Positions 1-8,590 of a DNA stretch of 64,000 nucleotides are shown here, piece after piece (position 1 is the first letter of the stretch; every line of letters begins with the position of its first letter). Under the pieces are notes generated by a model. It saw only the letters and a list, made by a program, of their open reading frames with translations, did no database searches and was not told where the DNA came from. This stretch comes from Shewanella algae. GTDB taxonomy: Bacteria; Pseudomonadota; Gammaproteobacteria; Enterobacterales; Shewanellaceae. Made by a program: the position numbers and the translations under genes. The stretch lies in the NCBI RefSeq assembly GCF_009183365.2, contig NZ_CP068230.1, forward strand, positions 4,245,001 through 4,309,000. Reading direction: 5' to 3'.

Positions 1-2
1 TT

Positions 3-692
3 ACCGGCGCCCTGACCCAGTCGTTGATAGGCTTTGGCTTGGCCGTGGTAGCCACACCTTTGCTGTATATCGTCGATCCGGAACTGGTTCCTGCCCCGGT
101 TATCGCCATGGGGTTTTCCATCGCCCTGCTGACACTGGTGCGCGAGCGTGGCCACCTGGAATTCAACGGCCTGCAATATGCCTTGTTGGGGAGGCTCCCC
201 GGCGGCCTGATTGGCGCCACCCTGCTGTTGCTGGCGCCGCAGCCTATTCTGGGCTTGACCATAGCCCTGATTGTGGCCGTAGCCGTATTCCTCAGCCTTA
301 GAAAATACAGCATCAAGATCAACCGCCTCAGCCTGTTTATCGCCGGGATATTTTCCGGGATCTTCGGTACCGTGGCCGCCATAGGCGGACCGCCGATGGC
401 CCTGCTGCTGGCGGGTAAGGATGCCAGTCAGTTCCGCGCAGCGCTGTCGGCCTTCTTCATCTTCAGCTCATTGATAGCCTTGATTATTCTCGGCTGTTTT
501 GGCCTCTTGACCTTGAGACACCTATGGCTTTCGCTGTTGCTGCTGCCTTCGGTATTTCTCGGTTTTCTGGTGGCTGGCCGCTTGGTGGGCCGTGTGGATA
601 AAGAGAAGACCCGAGTCCTGACGCTGGCGCTGTGCGCGCTGAGCGCCCTGTTGCTGACCATCAAATCAAGCCTGGCGCTCATCAACGGTTAA
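3..692 (+). CDS. TSUP/TauE-SafE family membrane exporter, 5'-truncated by window edge
   Basis: Polytopic membrane protein of the TSUP (TauE/SafE, formerly DUF81) family, whose members export sulfite, sulfonates or related organic anions. The reading frame stays open to the first base of the window, and the residues before the first possible TTG at 24 (TGALTQSLIGFG) continue the usual first-helix motif, so the true start lies outside. Several hydrophobic helices follow, and the second family repeat shows the typical FSGIFGTVAAIGGPP signature around residue 105. It ends 2 nt before the convergent gene at 695. Substrate cannot be read from sequence; the nearby sulfur-respiration genes make a sulfur anion plausible but unproven. 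Confidence 0.85.
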   Translation, partial: TGALTQSLIGFGLAVVATPLLYIVDPELVPAPVIAMGFSIALLTLVRERGHLEFNGLQYALLGRLPGGLIGATLLLLAPQPILGLTIALIVAVAVFLSLRKYSIKINRLSLFIAGIFSGIFGTVAAIGGPPMALLLAGKDASQFRAALSAFFIFSSLIALIILGCFGLLTLRHLWLSLLLLPSVFLGFLVAGRLVGRVDKEKTRVLTLALCALSALLLTIKSSLALING

Positions 693-694
693 TT

Positions 695-1888
695 TTAGAA
701 GTGATAGCTGGTTTGCAGTACGCCGCCTATGGCGTCATCGCTGCCGAACATGCCGGTGAGATCCAGCCGGAAACTGTTGCCTATGGCGAACCCTGTCCCG
801 AGTGAATAAAGATCGGCGGTGTGATCATTGAGATCCTGGCGATAACCGAGCCGTAAAGCAACCCAGTCAGCAGGCCGGTATTCACCGCCTAAACGCCAAT
901 AGCGGCTGCCCTCAAGCTCGGCAAACTTGTCGTTGTCGGTAAGATCCAAGTCGCTGCTGAGTGAAAAGGCTGCCCAGTCATAGGCCACCCCTGCGGTAAC
1001 CATAGGTTTCACCTGATAGGTAAGCTGCACGCCGCCGGCCTCTATGCTGCTTAAGTCCCGCTTGATGAGGTTGCGACCACTGACACCGATAACCAAACCA
1101 TCCAATGGCTGGAATGCCAGACCGATATCCAGGTTAAAGCCAGTGTCATCGCTTCGATAATCATCATCGTTGAAGTCATCGGCATCAAAGTTGTTGGCGC
1201 TGACGGCATAGTTAAAACTGTCCAACCGTTGCAACTTGGGGGTAACTCCCACTGTCACCGGCATATTGACGATAGATAGCGGATAGCTCACGGCAACCCC
1301 TAGCTCGGAAACCGCCCCGGCCACCACTCGCCCCTGGGAGGTCAAATCTTGGATTTCCGGCGGATTATTGGGGTCCAGATTATCCAGGGCATCAATATCC
1401 GCGGCGGCGATTTCGGCTATTCCCAAGGCATCGAGATAACTCTTGAATACAAAGGCATAATTAAAACCATCCGAGGGCATGACCAAAGCCATATTGATAC
1501 CGGCACTGACGTAAGCGCTATTGCCCTGCAGCGATTTCAAGTCACCACTGAGGCGCTTTCGGTAGTCATCGATAGCCGCTGTGTCGGCGGCGTCTATGGC
1601 ATTAACCAGGGCGTCATAGTTATCCTGCAGGGCATCAAACTTATCGATCATCTGATCTTTATCGGCGCCATCGGCGCCGATGGTTGGAATGAGTAAACTG
1701 AAGTCATTGCTGCGGCGCGAAGGCAAAGCCAGCAGTGCCGGATTGGAAAAGGCCGCCGCCTCACGATTACCGGCTGCCACGGCAACCCCGCCCATGGCAT
1801 CTGAGCGGGCCTCATAAACATCCTGACCTGCCAGTGCCAATGTGCTGGCAAGTCCCGTGGTAAGCAGTGTCAAAAGACTCAGTTTCAT
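695..1888 (-). CDS. TraF-family (PF13729-like) outer-membrane beta-barrel protein
   Basis: A 397-residue protein with an N-terminal signal peptide ending near ALAGQ, followed by the ARSDAMGGVAVAA segment typical of the chromosomal 'conjugal transfer TraF' family. The C-terminal half is rich in alternating hydrophobic strands and ends in YHF, as outer-membrane barrels do. A helical insert rich in Asp and Ala lies at residues 80-120. In spite of the family name nothing else here belongs to a conjugation system, so a FadL/PorV-like outer-membrane role is more likely. It is convergent with the TSUP gene and separated from the psr operon by a terminator, so it is probably monocistronic. Function unknown. 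Confidence 0.75.
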   Translation of the reverse strand: MKLSLLTLLTTGLASTLALAGQDVYEARSDAMGGVAVAAGNREAAAFSNPALLALPSRRSNDFSLLIPTIGADGADKDQMIDKFDALQDNYDALVNAIDAADTAAIDDYRKRLSGDLKSLQGNSAYVSAGINMALVMPSDGFNYAFVFKSYLDALGIAEIAAADIDALDNLDPNNPPEIQDLTSQGRVVAGAVSELGVAVSYPLSIVNMPVTVGVTPKLQRLDSFNYAVSANNFDADDFNDDDYRSDDTGFNLDIGLAFQPLDGLVIGVSGRNLIKRDLSSIEAGGVQLTYQVKPMVTAGVAYDWAAFSLSSDLDLTDNDKFAELEGSRYWRLGGEYRPADWVALRLGYRQDLNDHTADLYSLGTGFAIGNSFRLDLTGMFGSDDAIGGVLQTSYHF

Positions 1889-1982
1889 CTCATCACCCTC
1901 TTGCTTTTATCTGTAACCTGACACACGCGGTTACCTGGGTTAAAGATAGTCCAAATCTCGATGAAACTATGGCATCAAACAC

Positions 1983-2011
1983 AAAAAAGCCCGTACCAAA
2001 TGATACGGGCT
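1983..2011 (-). terminator. Rho-independent terminator of the psrABC operon
   Basis: Stem AGCCCGTA/TACGGGCT (1988-1995 with 2004-2011) and an eight-base loop. Read on the minus strand the stem is followed by six T. It lies about 30 bp downstream of psrC. Confidence 0.85.
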
Positions 2012-2039
2012 GAGGCTCAAACAGGTTCAGAAGTGCTTG

Positions 2040-2984
2040 TTAACCAAGATAGCTCTGACCTGCATAGAGAATAAAGTGTCTAAGTGCCAGCACGCCGGTC
2101 AGGCTGCAGCAGGCTACCGCCAGCATGGCTCCCTTGCTGTGACGGGTACTCGCCGGCAGCAACAGCATGGAAAGCAGCGGGATACCAAAACCTATACCCA
2201 CAACCCCAATCCAGAACACGCTGGCCCAGACGCCGCTTGTCAGTGATGCCAGCGCGGCGGCAGCAGCGCCACCCTTGAAGTAGAGCGCGCAGAACAGCAT
2301 AAACAGGAACAGGATTTCTGCCACCATTACCGGCAATTCCAAACCGTGCATCCGTCCCAGCTGTGAGCAGTGCTTGTCTGTCTTGAACAGCAGCAGCGCT
2401 ACTACCGCGTTGGCTGCCGCACCGGCCGACAAGCCGGACACCAGGAACAGTGCCGGTAAGACGGCAGTGTTCAGCATGGGGTAGGCGTTCATGGCGGAGA
2501 TCAGGAAGCCGGTATAGGCACCCACGACAATTGCCAGCACGAACAGCAGCACTTCCATGGTCTTGCGCAGGCCAGTCAGTGATTCCGCAATCCCCTTGAG
2601 GAAACCCAGGCCCCAGTTGCCGAGATCATCTTTCAGCACGACCAGCGCATAGGCAAAGGTCAGCGGAATGTAAACCAACAGCGCCAACACCCCGATGGAC
2701 ATGACAGAGGTCAGGTTATAGTTGATCAGAATCAGCCAGAAGTGGAATGGCTTGGTCAGGTCAAACACCAGACACAGCATCCCCAGACAGATAGCCACTG
2801 GCGCTATCAAGGCTGCGGCCTTGAGAATGCCGCTGTCACCCTCTGTCTTGTTTTGCACCCAACGCAGCCCGATCCCAATCAGCAGACTGCCTGCCGACAA
2901 CCCCGCCAAGAAGAGGTAAACGGCTATGACCCAGTGCCAGGTGACAGGGTCGTATTGCGTCATATCGCCCCAAGTATTGTTCAT
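2040..2984 (-). CDS. psrC: PsrC/PhsC-type NrfD-family quinol-oxidising membrane subunit
   Basis: A 314-residue integral membrane protein of the NrfD/PsrC family, with about eight hydrophobic helices and the family's N-terminal pattern WHWVIAVYLFLAGLSAGS. In polysulfide and thiosulfate reductases this subunit takes electrons from menaquinol and passes them to the iron-sulfur subunit. It is the last gene of psrABC; its ATG overlaps the psrB stop by 4 nt (ATGA), so translation is coupled. Length matches the family. Whether the complex prefers polysulfide, elemental sulfur or thiosulfate cannot be decided from the sequence. Confidence 0.9.
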   Translation of the reverse strand: MNNTWGDMTQYDPVTWHWVIAVYLFLAGLSAGSLLIGIGLRWVQNKTEGDSGILKAAALIAPVAICLGMLCLVFDLTKPFHFWLILINYNLTSVMSIGVLALLVYIPLTFAYALVVLKDDLGNWGLGFLKGIAESLTGLRKTMEVLLFVLAIVVGAYTGFLISAMNAYPMLNTAVLPALFLVSGLSAGAAANAVVALLLFKTDKHCSQLGRMHGLELPVMVAEILFLFMLFCALYFKGGAAAAALASLTSGVWASVFWIGVVGIGFGIPLLSMLLLPASTRHSKGAMLAVACCSLTGVLALRHFILYAGQSYLG

Positions 2985-3553
2985 GATTGGATCCCCCCTC
3001 TCTTGACAGGAATACGGTAGATTCTGGGTTTGGTTCCCAGATGGGTCTTGTCCTGATAAGTCACGCGGGTGTTGAGCAGAGTCGCCACCTCGCTGCCGGC
3101 CTCGTTGGCATCACCGAACACCAGGGCGTCTGTGGGACATACTGTCACACAAGCGGGTTGTTCGCCGCGCGCCAGTCGGGTGTCCTTACAGAAGTTGCAC
3201 TTGTCGGCCACCTTGGTTTCCGGGTTCATAAAGCGCACTTTGTAGGGGCAAGCTGCCACACAGTACATACAACCGACACACTTTTCCGCCTTGATGGAGA
3301 CTATGCCATCCTCACCCACATAGGCCGCTCCGGTAGGGCAGACCTTGACGCAAGGGGCATCTTCACACTGCTGACAGGACACCCTGTGATACTTGAAGTG
3401 CAGATGCGGCGCATCCCCGAATGGACCTTCTACCCGTACCTGCAGGCGAGTTACGCTCTCAGGTACACCGTTTTCGCTGCGGCAGGCGACGTTACAGGCC
3501 TGACAGCCGATGCACTTATTCTCGTCGTGCACCATCACATATCTTTTAGTCAT
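2981..3553 (-). CDS. psrB: PsrB/PhsB-type 4x[4Fe-4S] electron-transfer subunit
   Basis: A 190-residue ferredoxin-like subunit with the four-cluster cysteine pattern of DmsB/PsrB proteins: CIGCQACNVAC near residue 14, CQQCEDAPCVKVCP near 60, CVGCMYCVAACP near 92, and the late CNFCK...CVTVCP group near 118-140. It carries electrons from PsrC to the molybdenum subunit. It begins 12 nt after the psrA stop and overlaps psrC by 4 nt. There is no signal peptide of its own, as usual for subunits exported by hitch-hiking on a Tat-signal catalytic subunit. Confidence 0.92.
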   Translation of the reverse strand: MTKRYVMVHDENKCIGCQACNVACRSENGVPESVTRLQVRVEGPFGDAPHLHFKYHRVSCQQCEDAPCVKVCPTGAAYVGEDGIVSIKAEKCVGCMYCVAACPYKVRFMNPETKVADKCNFCKDTRLARGEQPACVTVCPTDALVFGDANEAGSEVATLLNTRVTYQDKTHLGTKPRIYRIPVKRGGIQS

Positions 3554-3565
3554 CTTCGCCTCCCC

Positions 3566-5845
3566 TTATGCCTTTTCCAACTTCACACCTGTGGTGTGTA
3601 CGTTCATACCGCACACAGGTGCAGTCACGTTGGGCAGCAGGTTGCCGCAGTGCACGCCCTTGCCGGTCGCCCGTGCCAGCTCCTTGTTCTTGGAGCCAAA
3701 GCCCATGTAGGCGAAAACAGTGTCGGGACGTATGCCCTTGGTCACCAGCGCATGGCCCTCTTCACTGCCGACACTGGAAGTGAGGCGAATGGCATCCCCA
3801 TTCTCAATGCCATGCTTGGCGGCGGTGTCCGGGTGGATCCAGACGGCGTTGTCGGACATCAGGTTGGCCAGCATAGGCACATTGTGGGTCGCGCCATTGG
3901 TATGCACCGCCACCTTGCCCTGAATAAAGTAGAGCTCGTCCGGCTGTTTCAGGGTCACTTCACGATAGGCGATAGTGCCGCGTCCAGGCGCCATGCCTTC
4001 CACCTTGGCGGAGGTCAGTTCAATCTTGCCGCTGGGGGTCTTGAACTTGAGCGCGCTGCCGTAGGTACCGTCTTCATCCATGGCTCTGGCGTTGGGGTAG
4101 GCGGCGACAAAATCGGCCACCATCTTGGGTTCGCGCAGCATCAGCGGCTTGCCGTAGCTGACAAAGCCCTTGTCCTTGATGTGCTGCAGCAACTTGGCGT
4201 CTTTATTCACCTGCAGGAATTGCAGGGTTTCCATGTTTTCCCAGGGATAGTACTGCTCCAGGCCCATCTCTATGCCCAGTTCACGGAAAATTTGCCAGGA
4301 AGGCTTGGCATCGCCAATCACATCCACCACTTGCTGACGCAGGTAGTAGGCCGGGTTCTTGCCGGACTTGTCGGCCACCTCTTCATCCCGCTCCAGGTAA
4401 GTGCATTCGGGCAGTATGATGTCGGCCCATGCAGCGGTTTCACTGATATAAACATCACAGGAAACCACAAACTCCATCTTCTTCAGGCTCTCAACCACCT
4501 TGGCGCGGTCGGTCATGGTCTGCATGGGGTTGGTGCGGCTCATGACCCAGGCTCGCAGTTGGTAAGGCTTGGCTTCCAGAGTCGCATCTATGATTGATTG
4601 ATAGATACCACCGCCGGACCAGGCCATGGCAAACTGCTCATCCATCTGGTCGATGCGTTTGGCTTGCGGTTTGGGCAGTTTGACGCCCGGCTTACCCAGC
4701 TCAGGGGCCACAGCCTCACCGGCAAACTTGTTGTAGCTGCCGGCCTTCTTACCCATGTAGAGGCCACCCTTACGCTCCAGGTTGCCGATCAGCACGTTGG
4801 CGGCGTACAGCGCCCGGCGCATATCGAACTCTTCCGGAGTGAAGGTAGATCTGTGGCCAAAGTCGACCACGGCATGGGGCGCAGCGGCGGCATACTCATG
4901 AGCAATACGGCGGATATCTGCGGCGGGTACGTCGGAAATTTTCTCAGCCCAATCAGGGGTGTAGGCTTTAACCTCGGCGGCAAAGGCCTCAAAACCTTCA
5001 ACATAGCGCTCGATAAAGGCCTTGTCATAAAGGTTGTCGGCAATCAGCACATGGCACAGCGCCAGGGCCACGGCCACATCCGAGCCTGGACGAATGGCAT
5101 ACCACTCATCGGCCTTATCGGCCACCACAGAGAACCTGGGTTCAAACACCACCAACTTGGCGCCTTTGTCGGCCTGGGCCTTCATCAGACCTCGGGTCTC
5201 GGACATATTGATCCCCTCATAGAGGTTATGACCGAAGTTGATGATGTACTTGGAGTTGGAGAGATCCCGCTTCACCTTGGTACCGAACATCGCCTTGGCG
5301 GCGACCACATAACCGCCCGGGCAAGTGGTGTTGTGGGTAAAGGAGTTGGGGCTGCCGTAAGCCTGCCCCAAATAGAACAGGTGTCCGGACAGCGAGCCTG
5401 ACTTGGAGGAAAACGCCACGGCTTCAGGGCCATGCTCGGCCTTGATTTGATTCAGCTTGCTGGCGATGGTTTGATAGGCTTCCTGCCAGCTGATTTCGGC
5501 CCACTTGCCTTCACCGCGCTCACCGACGCGCTTGAGTGGTTTGACAATCCTTTGTGGATCGTACAGCAGACTATGACCGGCGCCACCACGGGCACAGACC
5601 TTGCCGCCGAATGATTTGGCTTCTTTGTTACCGCTGATAAAGACGTTTTTGCCATCAACAATCCGTGCCGAAATCGGGCAACGGGTTGAACACATCTCAC
5701 ACATACTGGCAATTTCAGTGGCACTGCCGGTCAGTGGGCTACGCCCCAAAGCCGCCAGCGAACCGGGCAGAACCCCGGCCAGGGCACAGGTTGCCCCTCC
5801 GGCTCCAGCCCCTTTCAGAAAGGTGCGCCTATCAAGCTCTATCAT
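3566..5845 (-). CDS. psrA: Molybdopterin polysulfide/thiosulfate reductase catalytic subunit PsrA/PhsA
   Basis: Molybdopterin oxidoreductase, 759 residues from the ATG at 5845, which has an ideal GGAGGT five bases upstream; an open frame to 5938 has no comparable site. The N-terminus has a Tat signal (DRRTFLKGAGAGG). A [4Fe-4S] site follows (CEMCSTRCP ... VCARG), and the TTCPGG segment carries the likely Mo-ligating Cys. The C-terminal molydopterin-dinucleotide-binding domain is present. In Shewanella oneidensis the homologous psrA is needed for growth on sulfur and thiosulfate (established knowledge). First gene of psrABC, with a 570-bp intergenic region upstream shared with the divergent cytochrome operon, which suggests common anaerobic control. 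Confidence 0.9.
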   Translation of the reverse strand: MIELDRRTFLKGAGAGGATCALAGVLPGSLAALGRSPLTGSATEIASMCEMCSTRCPISARIVDGKNVFISGNKEAKSFGGKVCARGGAGHSLLYDPQRIVKPLKRVGERGEGKWAEISWQEAYQTIASKLNQIKAEHGPEAVAFSSKSGSLSGHLFYLGQAYGSPNSFTHNTTCPGGYVVAAKAMFGTKVKRDLSNSKYIINFGHNLYEGINMSETRGLMKAQADKGAKLVVFEPRFSVVADKADEWYAIRPGSDVAVALALCHVLIADNLYDKAFIERYVEGFEAFAAEVKAYTPDWAEKISDVPAADIRRIAHEYAAAAPHAVVDFGHRSTFTPEEFDMRRALYAANVLIGNLERKGGLYMGKKAGSYNKFAGEAVAPELGKPGVKLPKPQAKRIDQMDEQFAMAWSGGGIYQSIIDATLEAKPYQLRAWVMSRTNPMQTMTDRAKVVESLKKMEFVVSCDVYISETAAWADIILPECTYLERDEEVADKSGKNPAYYLRQQVVDVIGDAKPSWQIFRELGIEMGLEQYYPWENMETLQFLQVNKDAKLLQHIKDKGFVSYGKPLMLREPKMVADFVAAYPNARAMDEDGTYGSALKFKTPSGKIELTSAKVEGMAPGRGTIAYREVTLKQPDELYFIQGKVAVHTNGATHNVPMLANLMSDNAVWIHPDTAAKHGIENGDAIRLTSSVGSEEGHALVTKGIRPDTVFAYMGFGSKNKELARATGKGVHCGNLLPNVTAPVCGMNVHTTGVKLEKA

Positions 5846-5942
5846 GGTTACCTCCATCCTCTCCCCCTTGGGAAAAGGTCGCTCACACAGGTTATTGTTT
5901 GAATTGGATTCCGCTTGACTACAGCGGCTTGAGCTCATTGTT

Positions 5943-5980
5943 TACCCATTAAATTTCTGTGGGTATTGTGGTAAACCACA
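5943..5980. promoter_or_regulatory. Pair of inverted repeats upstream of psrA
   Basis: TACCCA (5943-5948) and TGGGTA (5960-5965) form an inverted repeat with an 11-nt spacer. Directly beside it TGTGGT-aa-ACCACA (5967-5980) is a perfect 6-bp inverted repeat. The first arm plus T equals the NarL/NarP heptamer TACYYMT, but the spacing is not the classical 7-2-7 arrangement. About 100 bp upstream of psrA. An operator is inferred only. Confidence 0.35.
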
Positions 5981-6305
5981 TAGGGGGAGCGAGTGTGATC
6001 CAGCCCCCGCAAAGACGCCGGAAAGGGCGTGAAAGTGTGAAGGGAATCCTGCCCCAGATTGATGAGAAAAGAGTCTGTAGATGCACTCCAAGAGTTAACA
6101 AATGCAACTTTAGCCGCGACAAATATTCACAAACGTTAAGCTGATCACGCCTAAAAAACCGCTATAAATCCCACTCACGGCTTCTCTAATAGGTCAACAG
6201 ATAAAGATTAAAAACAAAACAAATCAATACATTGCAAGTATAAAACCACCCAATTCATTAGATTTATTTCAATGATATTTTTATCAATTAGATTATTTTT
6301 ATGAA

Positions 6306-6321
6306 GGTGATCCAGTTCAAA
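6306..6321 (+). promoter_or_regulatory. Possible CRP site upstream of the cytochrome operon
   Basis: GGTGATCCAGTTCAAA differs from the TGTGA-N6-TCACA consensus by one base in each arm. It lies about 94 bp before the ATG at 6415. CRP controls many anaerobic respiratory genes in Shewanella (established); binding here is inference. Confidence 0.35.
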
Positions 6322-6414
6322 GCTGACGCACCTCAGGATTGCTAAATTGACAACCGCAAGGACACATAAAATAACAGCCCATTAACGGAGCGGGCGGTCA
6401 CCCCAGAGGAATAG

Positions 6415-6741
6415 ATGATGAACACCAGCAGCAAACTCGGCCTTCTGCTTTTAGCCTGTGCATTGGCCACAGGCGCCACCGCAGCCGACGGCGGCAACCC
6501 CAAGAAAGGCAAACACCTGTACAAGAAAGTCTGTAAAGAGTGTCACAGCAAAGCAGGCATAGGCGGCGAACTGACTCCCATGAGCAAGACCATGAGCCAA
6601 TGGGACAGATTCTTCGCCAGAGACAAACACAAAGCCAAACCCGAGGCGTTTCAGCCTTTAACTGAGCAGGAACTCAAGGATATTCAACAGTTCCTGTACG
6701 ACCATGCCGCCGACTCGGATCAACCCCAGACCTGCGGTTGA
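6415..6741 (+). CDS. Periplasmic monoheme cytochrome c
   Basis: A 108-residue protein with a signal peptide (MMNTSSKLGLLLLACALATG, cleavage near TAADG) and one heme motif CKECH near residue 40. The motif is followed by a short C-terminal helix region with several Met that could give the sixth ligand. Two adjacent ATG codons (6415, 6418) follow AGAGGA; either may be used. It heads an apparent operon with the DUF3373 outer-membrane protein and the octaheme cytochrome. A monoheme cytochrome next to an octaheme tetrathionate-reductase-family protein is a known Shewanella arrangement, and an electron-shuttle role between quinol dehydrogenase and the octaheme protein is likely but inferred. Confidence 0.8.
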   Translation: MMNTSSKLGLLLLACALATGATAADGGNPKKGKHLYKKVCKECHSKAGIGGELTPMSKTMSQWDRFFARDKHKAKPEAFQPLTEQELKDIQQFLYDHAADSDQPQTCG

Positions 6742-6850
6742 TAGCGCGTAATCACTTAACTCATTAACAGTCAGTAAGCCAAGTATGGGGTTACCCCAGG
6801 GCTGCTTGCTGCCTGAAAACGACCGGCAAGGCCGGTCAGGAGAATCAACT

Positions 6851-8578
6851 ATGCGTACTCTTATCGCACTGGCGGTGGCCCAGGCTCTGGGTTTGGCTCT
6901 GCTCGGCAGCCCCCAGCTCCAGGCCGGGGAACTGGATGACAGCACCAAGATCCGCGAGCTTAAACAGCAACTGCAGGAGATCACCGAAGAGCTGGATATA
7001 CTCAACAGCCGGGTGGACAAGACAGAGCGGCACACGGCGCTCGATCGGCTGGAGATCAGCGGCGACTTTCGTACCCGAGCCCACTCGCTGCACTATGGCA
7101 ATGTCACCTGGCATCCGGCGATCAAGATGGACTTCAACGACTTCGGCGCCAAAGCCATGGCCGGCGAACTGGGCAACCCCATGGATCCCACCTCGCCCCT
7201 TGGCAAGATGATGGCCGCCAACCCTGAGCTGGCCAACGCCTTTGCCCAGGGACAACTGCAGGGCGTTATGCCCTATGTGCTGGCGCCTTATAGCAGTGGC
7301 GACATAGACAATGACATCTTCTACACCACCCGGCTGCGGCTCGATATCAAGGCCAAGGTATGGGACAACGTCAGCTTTGCCGGACGCCTGACCATGTTCA
7401 AGGACTGGGGCGATTCCACCGGTGTGCAGGTGTTTGATTCCTGGCGCTCTTTCACCATGGACGGCACCAACTCAGGCAACCCCAGCGGCGACTGGCTGCG
7501 GGTCGAGCGCGCCTACTTTGACTGGAAAAACATCGGCGGCAGCGAGTTTTATCTGTCTGTCGGCCGTCGTCCCTCCACCTATGGCCCGCCGAGCCACTAC
7601 CGGGAAAATGAAAAACGTGGCGGCACCCCTTCCGGGCACCTGGTCAACTTCAACTTTGACGGCGCCACTCTGGGCTACAAGCTTGGAGAGCTCACCGGGA
7701 TAGAAGGCCAAGTGGTGCGTTTCTGTTACGGTCAAGGCTTTGAGTCCCAATGGGGCAATGGCGAGCTTTATGGCGATACCGTCAGCAAGGACACCCATCT
7801 GGGCGGTTTCAACATTGATGTGATCAACGACGGTAACCACTTCCTGCAACTGACCCTGTTTGCCGCGCGGGACATCAACGACGGCTTCAAGGGCACCATG
7901 GCCTTCCCCAACGAGTTGGCCGGGATTTTCGCCCCCACCCTCTACAGCGATCTGCAGAAATTCGACAACTTCAACTTTGTTACCCGGGTGCAACCCAGCG
8001 GGGTCATAGGCGACATGTACCTGGGCGGCCTGGGCTATGCCTATGAGTCCGATGACGATCTCAAGCTGTTTGCCTCCTTCGGCTGGACCCGCGGCGAGAG
8101 CAACGGCAACGCCGGCATGTTCGGCGGCATGTTGACCGACGCCGTGTTCCAGGCAGAGCTCAACAGCAGTGGCGATGAACTGCTGATGGTGCCATCCAGC
8201 GCCGAGTCCGATGCCTCCCACGATGGTTACGGCATCTATATCGGCATGCAGATCCCGGCGCCTTACGGCAAGTTCGGTCTGGAATACAACTATGGCTCCA
8301 AGTACTGGACGCCCTTCACCCAGGCCCAGGACGACCCGGTCGGCAGCAAGCTGGCCACCCGCGGCCATGTGGCCGAGGCCTACTACATCTTCGACATCAA
8401 CCCCAGGATGTTTATCAAGCTGGCGGGGCTCTACTACGACTATGAATACACAGGTTCCGGCACGCCCGTGGGTGCACCTGTGAAGGTGGATGATGTGCTG
8501 GACGGCAGCGCCTATTCGCTATTGCCCGTGGTGGATACGGCGCTGGATATCAACGCCTCACTGACAGTGAATTTCTAG
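6851..8578 (+). CDS. DUF3373-type outer-membrane porin-like protein
   Basis: 575 residues from the ATG at 6851, preceded by AGGAG at proper spacing; the frame extends upstream to 6785 without a better start. Signal peptide ends near QLQAGEL. A short coiled coil (about residues 28-60, KIRELKQQLQEITEELDIL) is followed by a long beta-rich region with many aromatic and acidic residues, the pattern of DUF3373 proteins that accompany multiheme cytochromes. It sits between the mono- and octaheme cytochrome genes (12 nt before the latter). It may act as a barrel for substrate passage or to hold a cytochrome at the outer membrane, in the style of MtrB, but no direct relation to MtrB is visible. Confidence 0.7.
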   Translation: MRTLIALAVAQALGLALLGSPQLQAGELDDSTKIRELKQQLQEITEELDILNSRVDKTERHTALDRLEISGDFRTRAHSLHYGNVTWHPAIKMDFNDFGAKAMAGELGNPMDPTSPLGKMMAANPELANAFAQGQLQGVMPYVLAPYSSGDIDNDIFYTTRLRLDIKAKVWDNVSFAGRLTMFKDWGDSTGVQVFDSWRSFTMDGTNSGNPSGDWLRVERAYFDWKNIGGSEFYLSVGRRPSTYGPPSHYRENEKRGGTPSGHLVNFNFDGATLGYKLGELTGIEGQVVRFCYGQGFESQWGNGELYGDTVSKDTHLGGFNIDVINDGNHFLQLTLFAARDINDGFKGTMAFPNELAGIFAPTLYSDLQKFDNFNFVTRVQPSGVIGDMYLGGLGYAYESDDDLKLFASFGWTRGESNGNAGMFGGMLTDAVFQAELNSSGDELLMVPSSAESDASHDGYGIYIGMQIPAPYGKFGLEYNYGSKYWTPFTQAQDDPVGSKLATRGHVAEAYYIFDINPRMFIKLAGLYYDYEYTGSGTPVGAPVKVDDVLDGSAYSLLPVVDTALDINASLTVNF

Positions 8579-8590
8579 GGAGGAACACAG

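Larger units (their letters stand above)
5846..6414. other. Divergent intergenic region, psrA and octaheme-cytochrome operon promoters
   Basis: 569 bp with no convincing gene; the half from about 6100 is strongly AT-rich. It must hold both divergent promoters. Two regulator-like sites are listed separately (5943-5980 and 6306-6321). Nothing resembling an RNA gene was seen. Confidence 0.6.

Noticed and set aside
695..1888. TraF as evidence of a conjugative element
   Set aside because: No other transfer gene, relaxase or att site is near; this family is common as a chromosomal outer-membrane protein.
2987..4597. 536-codon open frame on the plus strand
   Set aside because: It is wholly antisense to psrB and psrA, whose motifs are clear, and its product shows no domain; a high-GC shadow frame.
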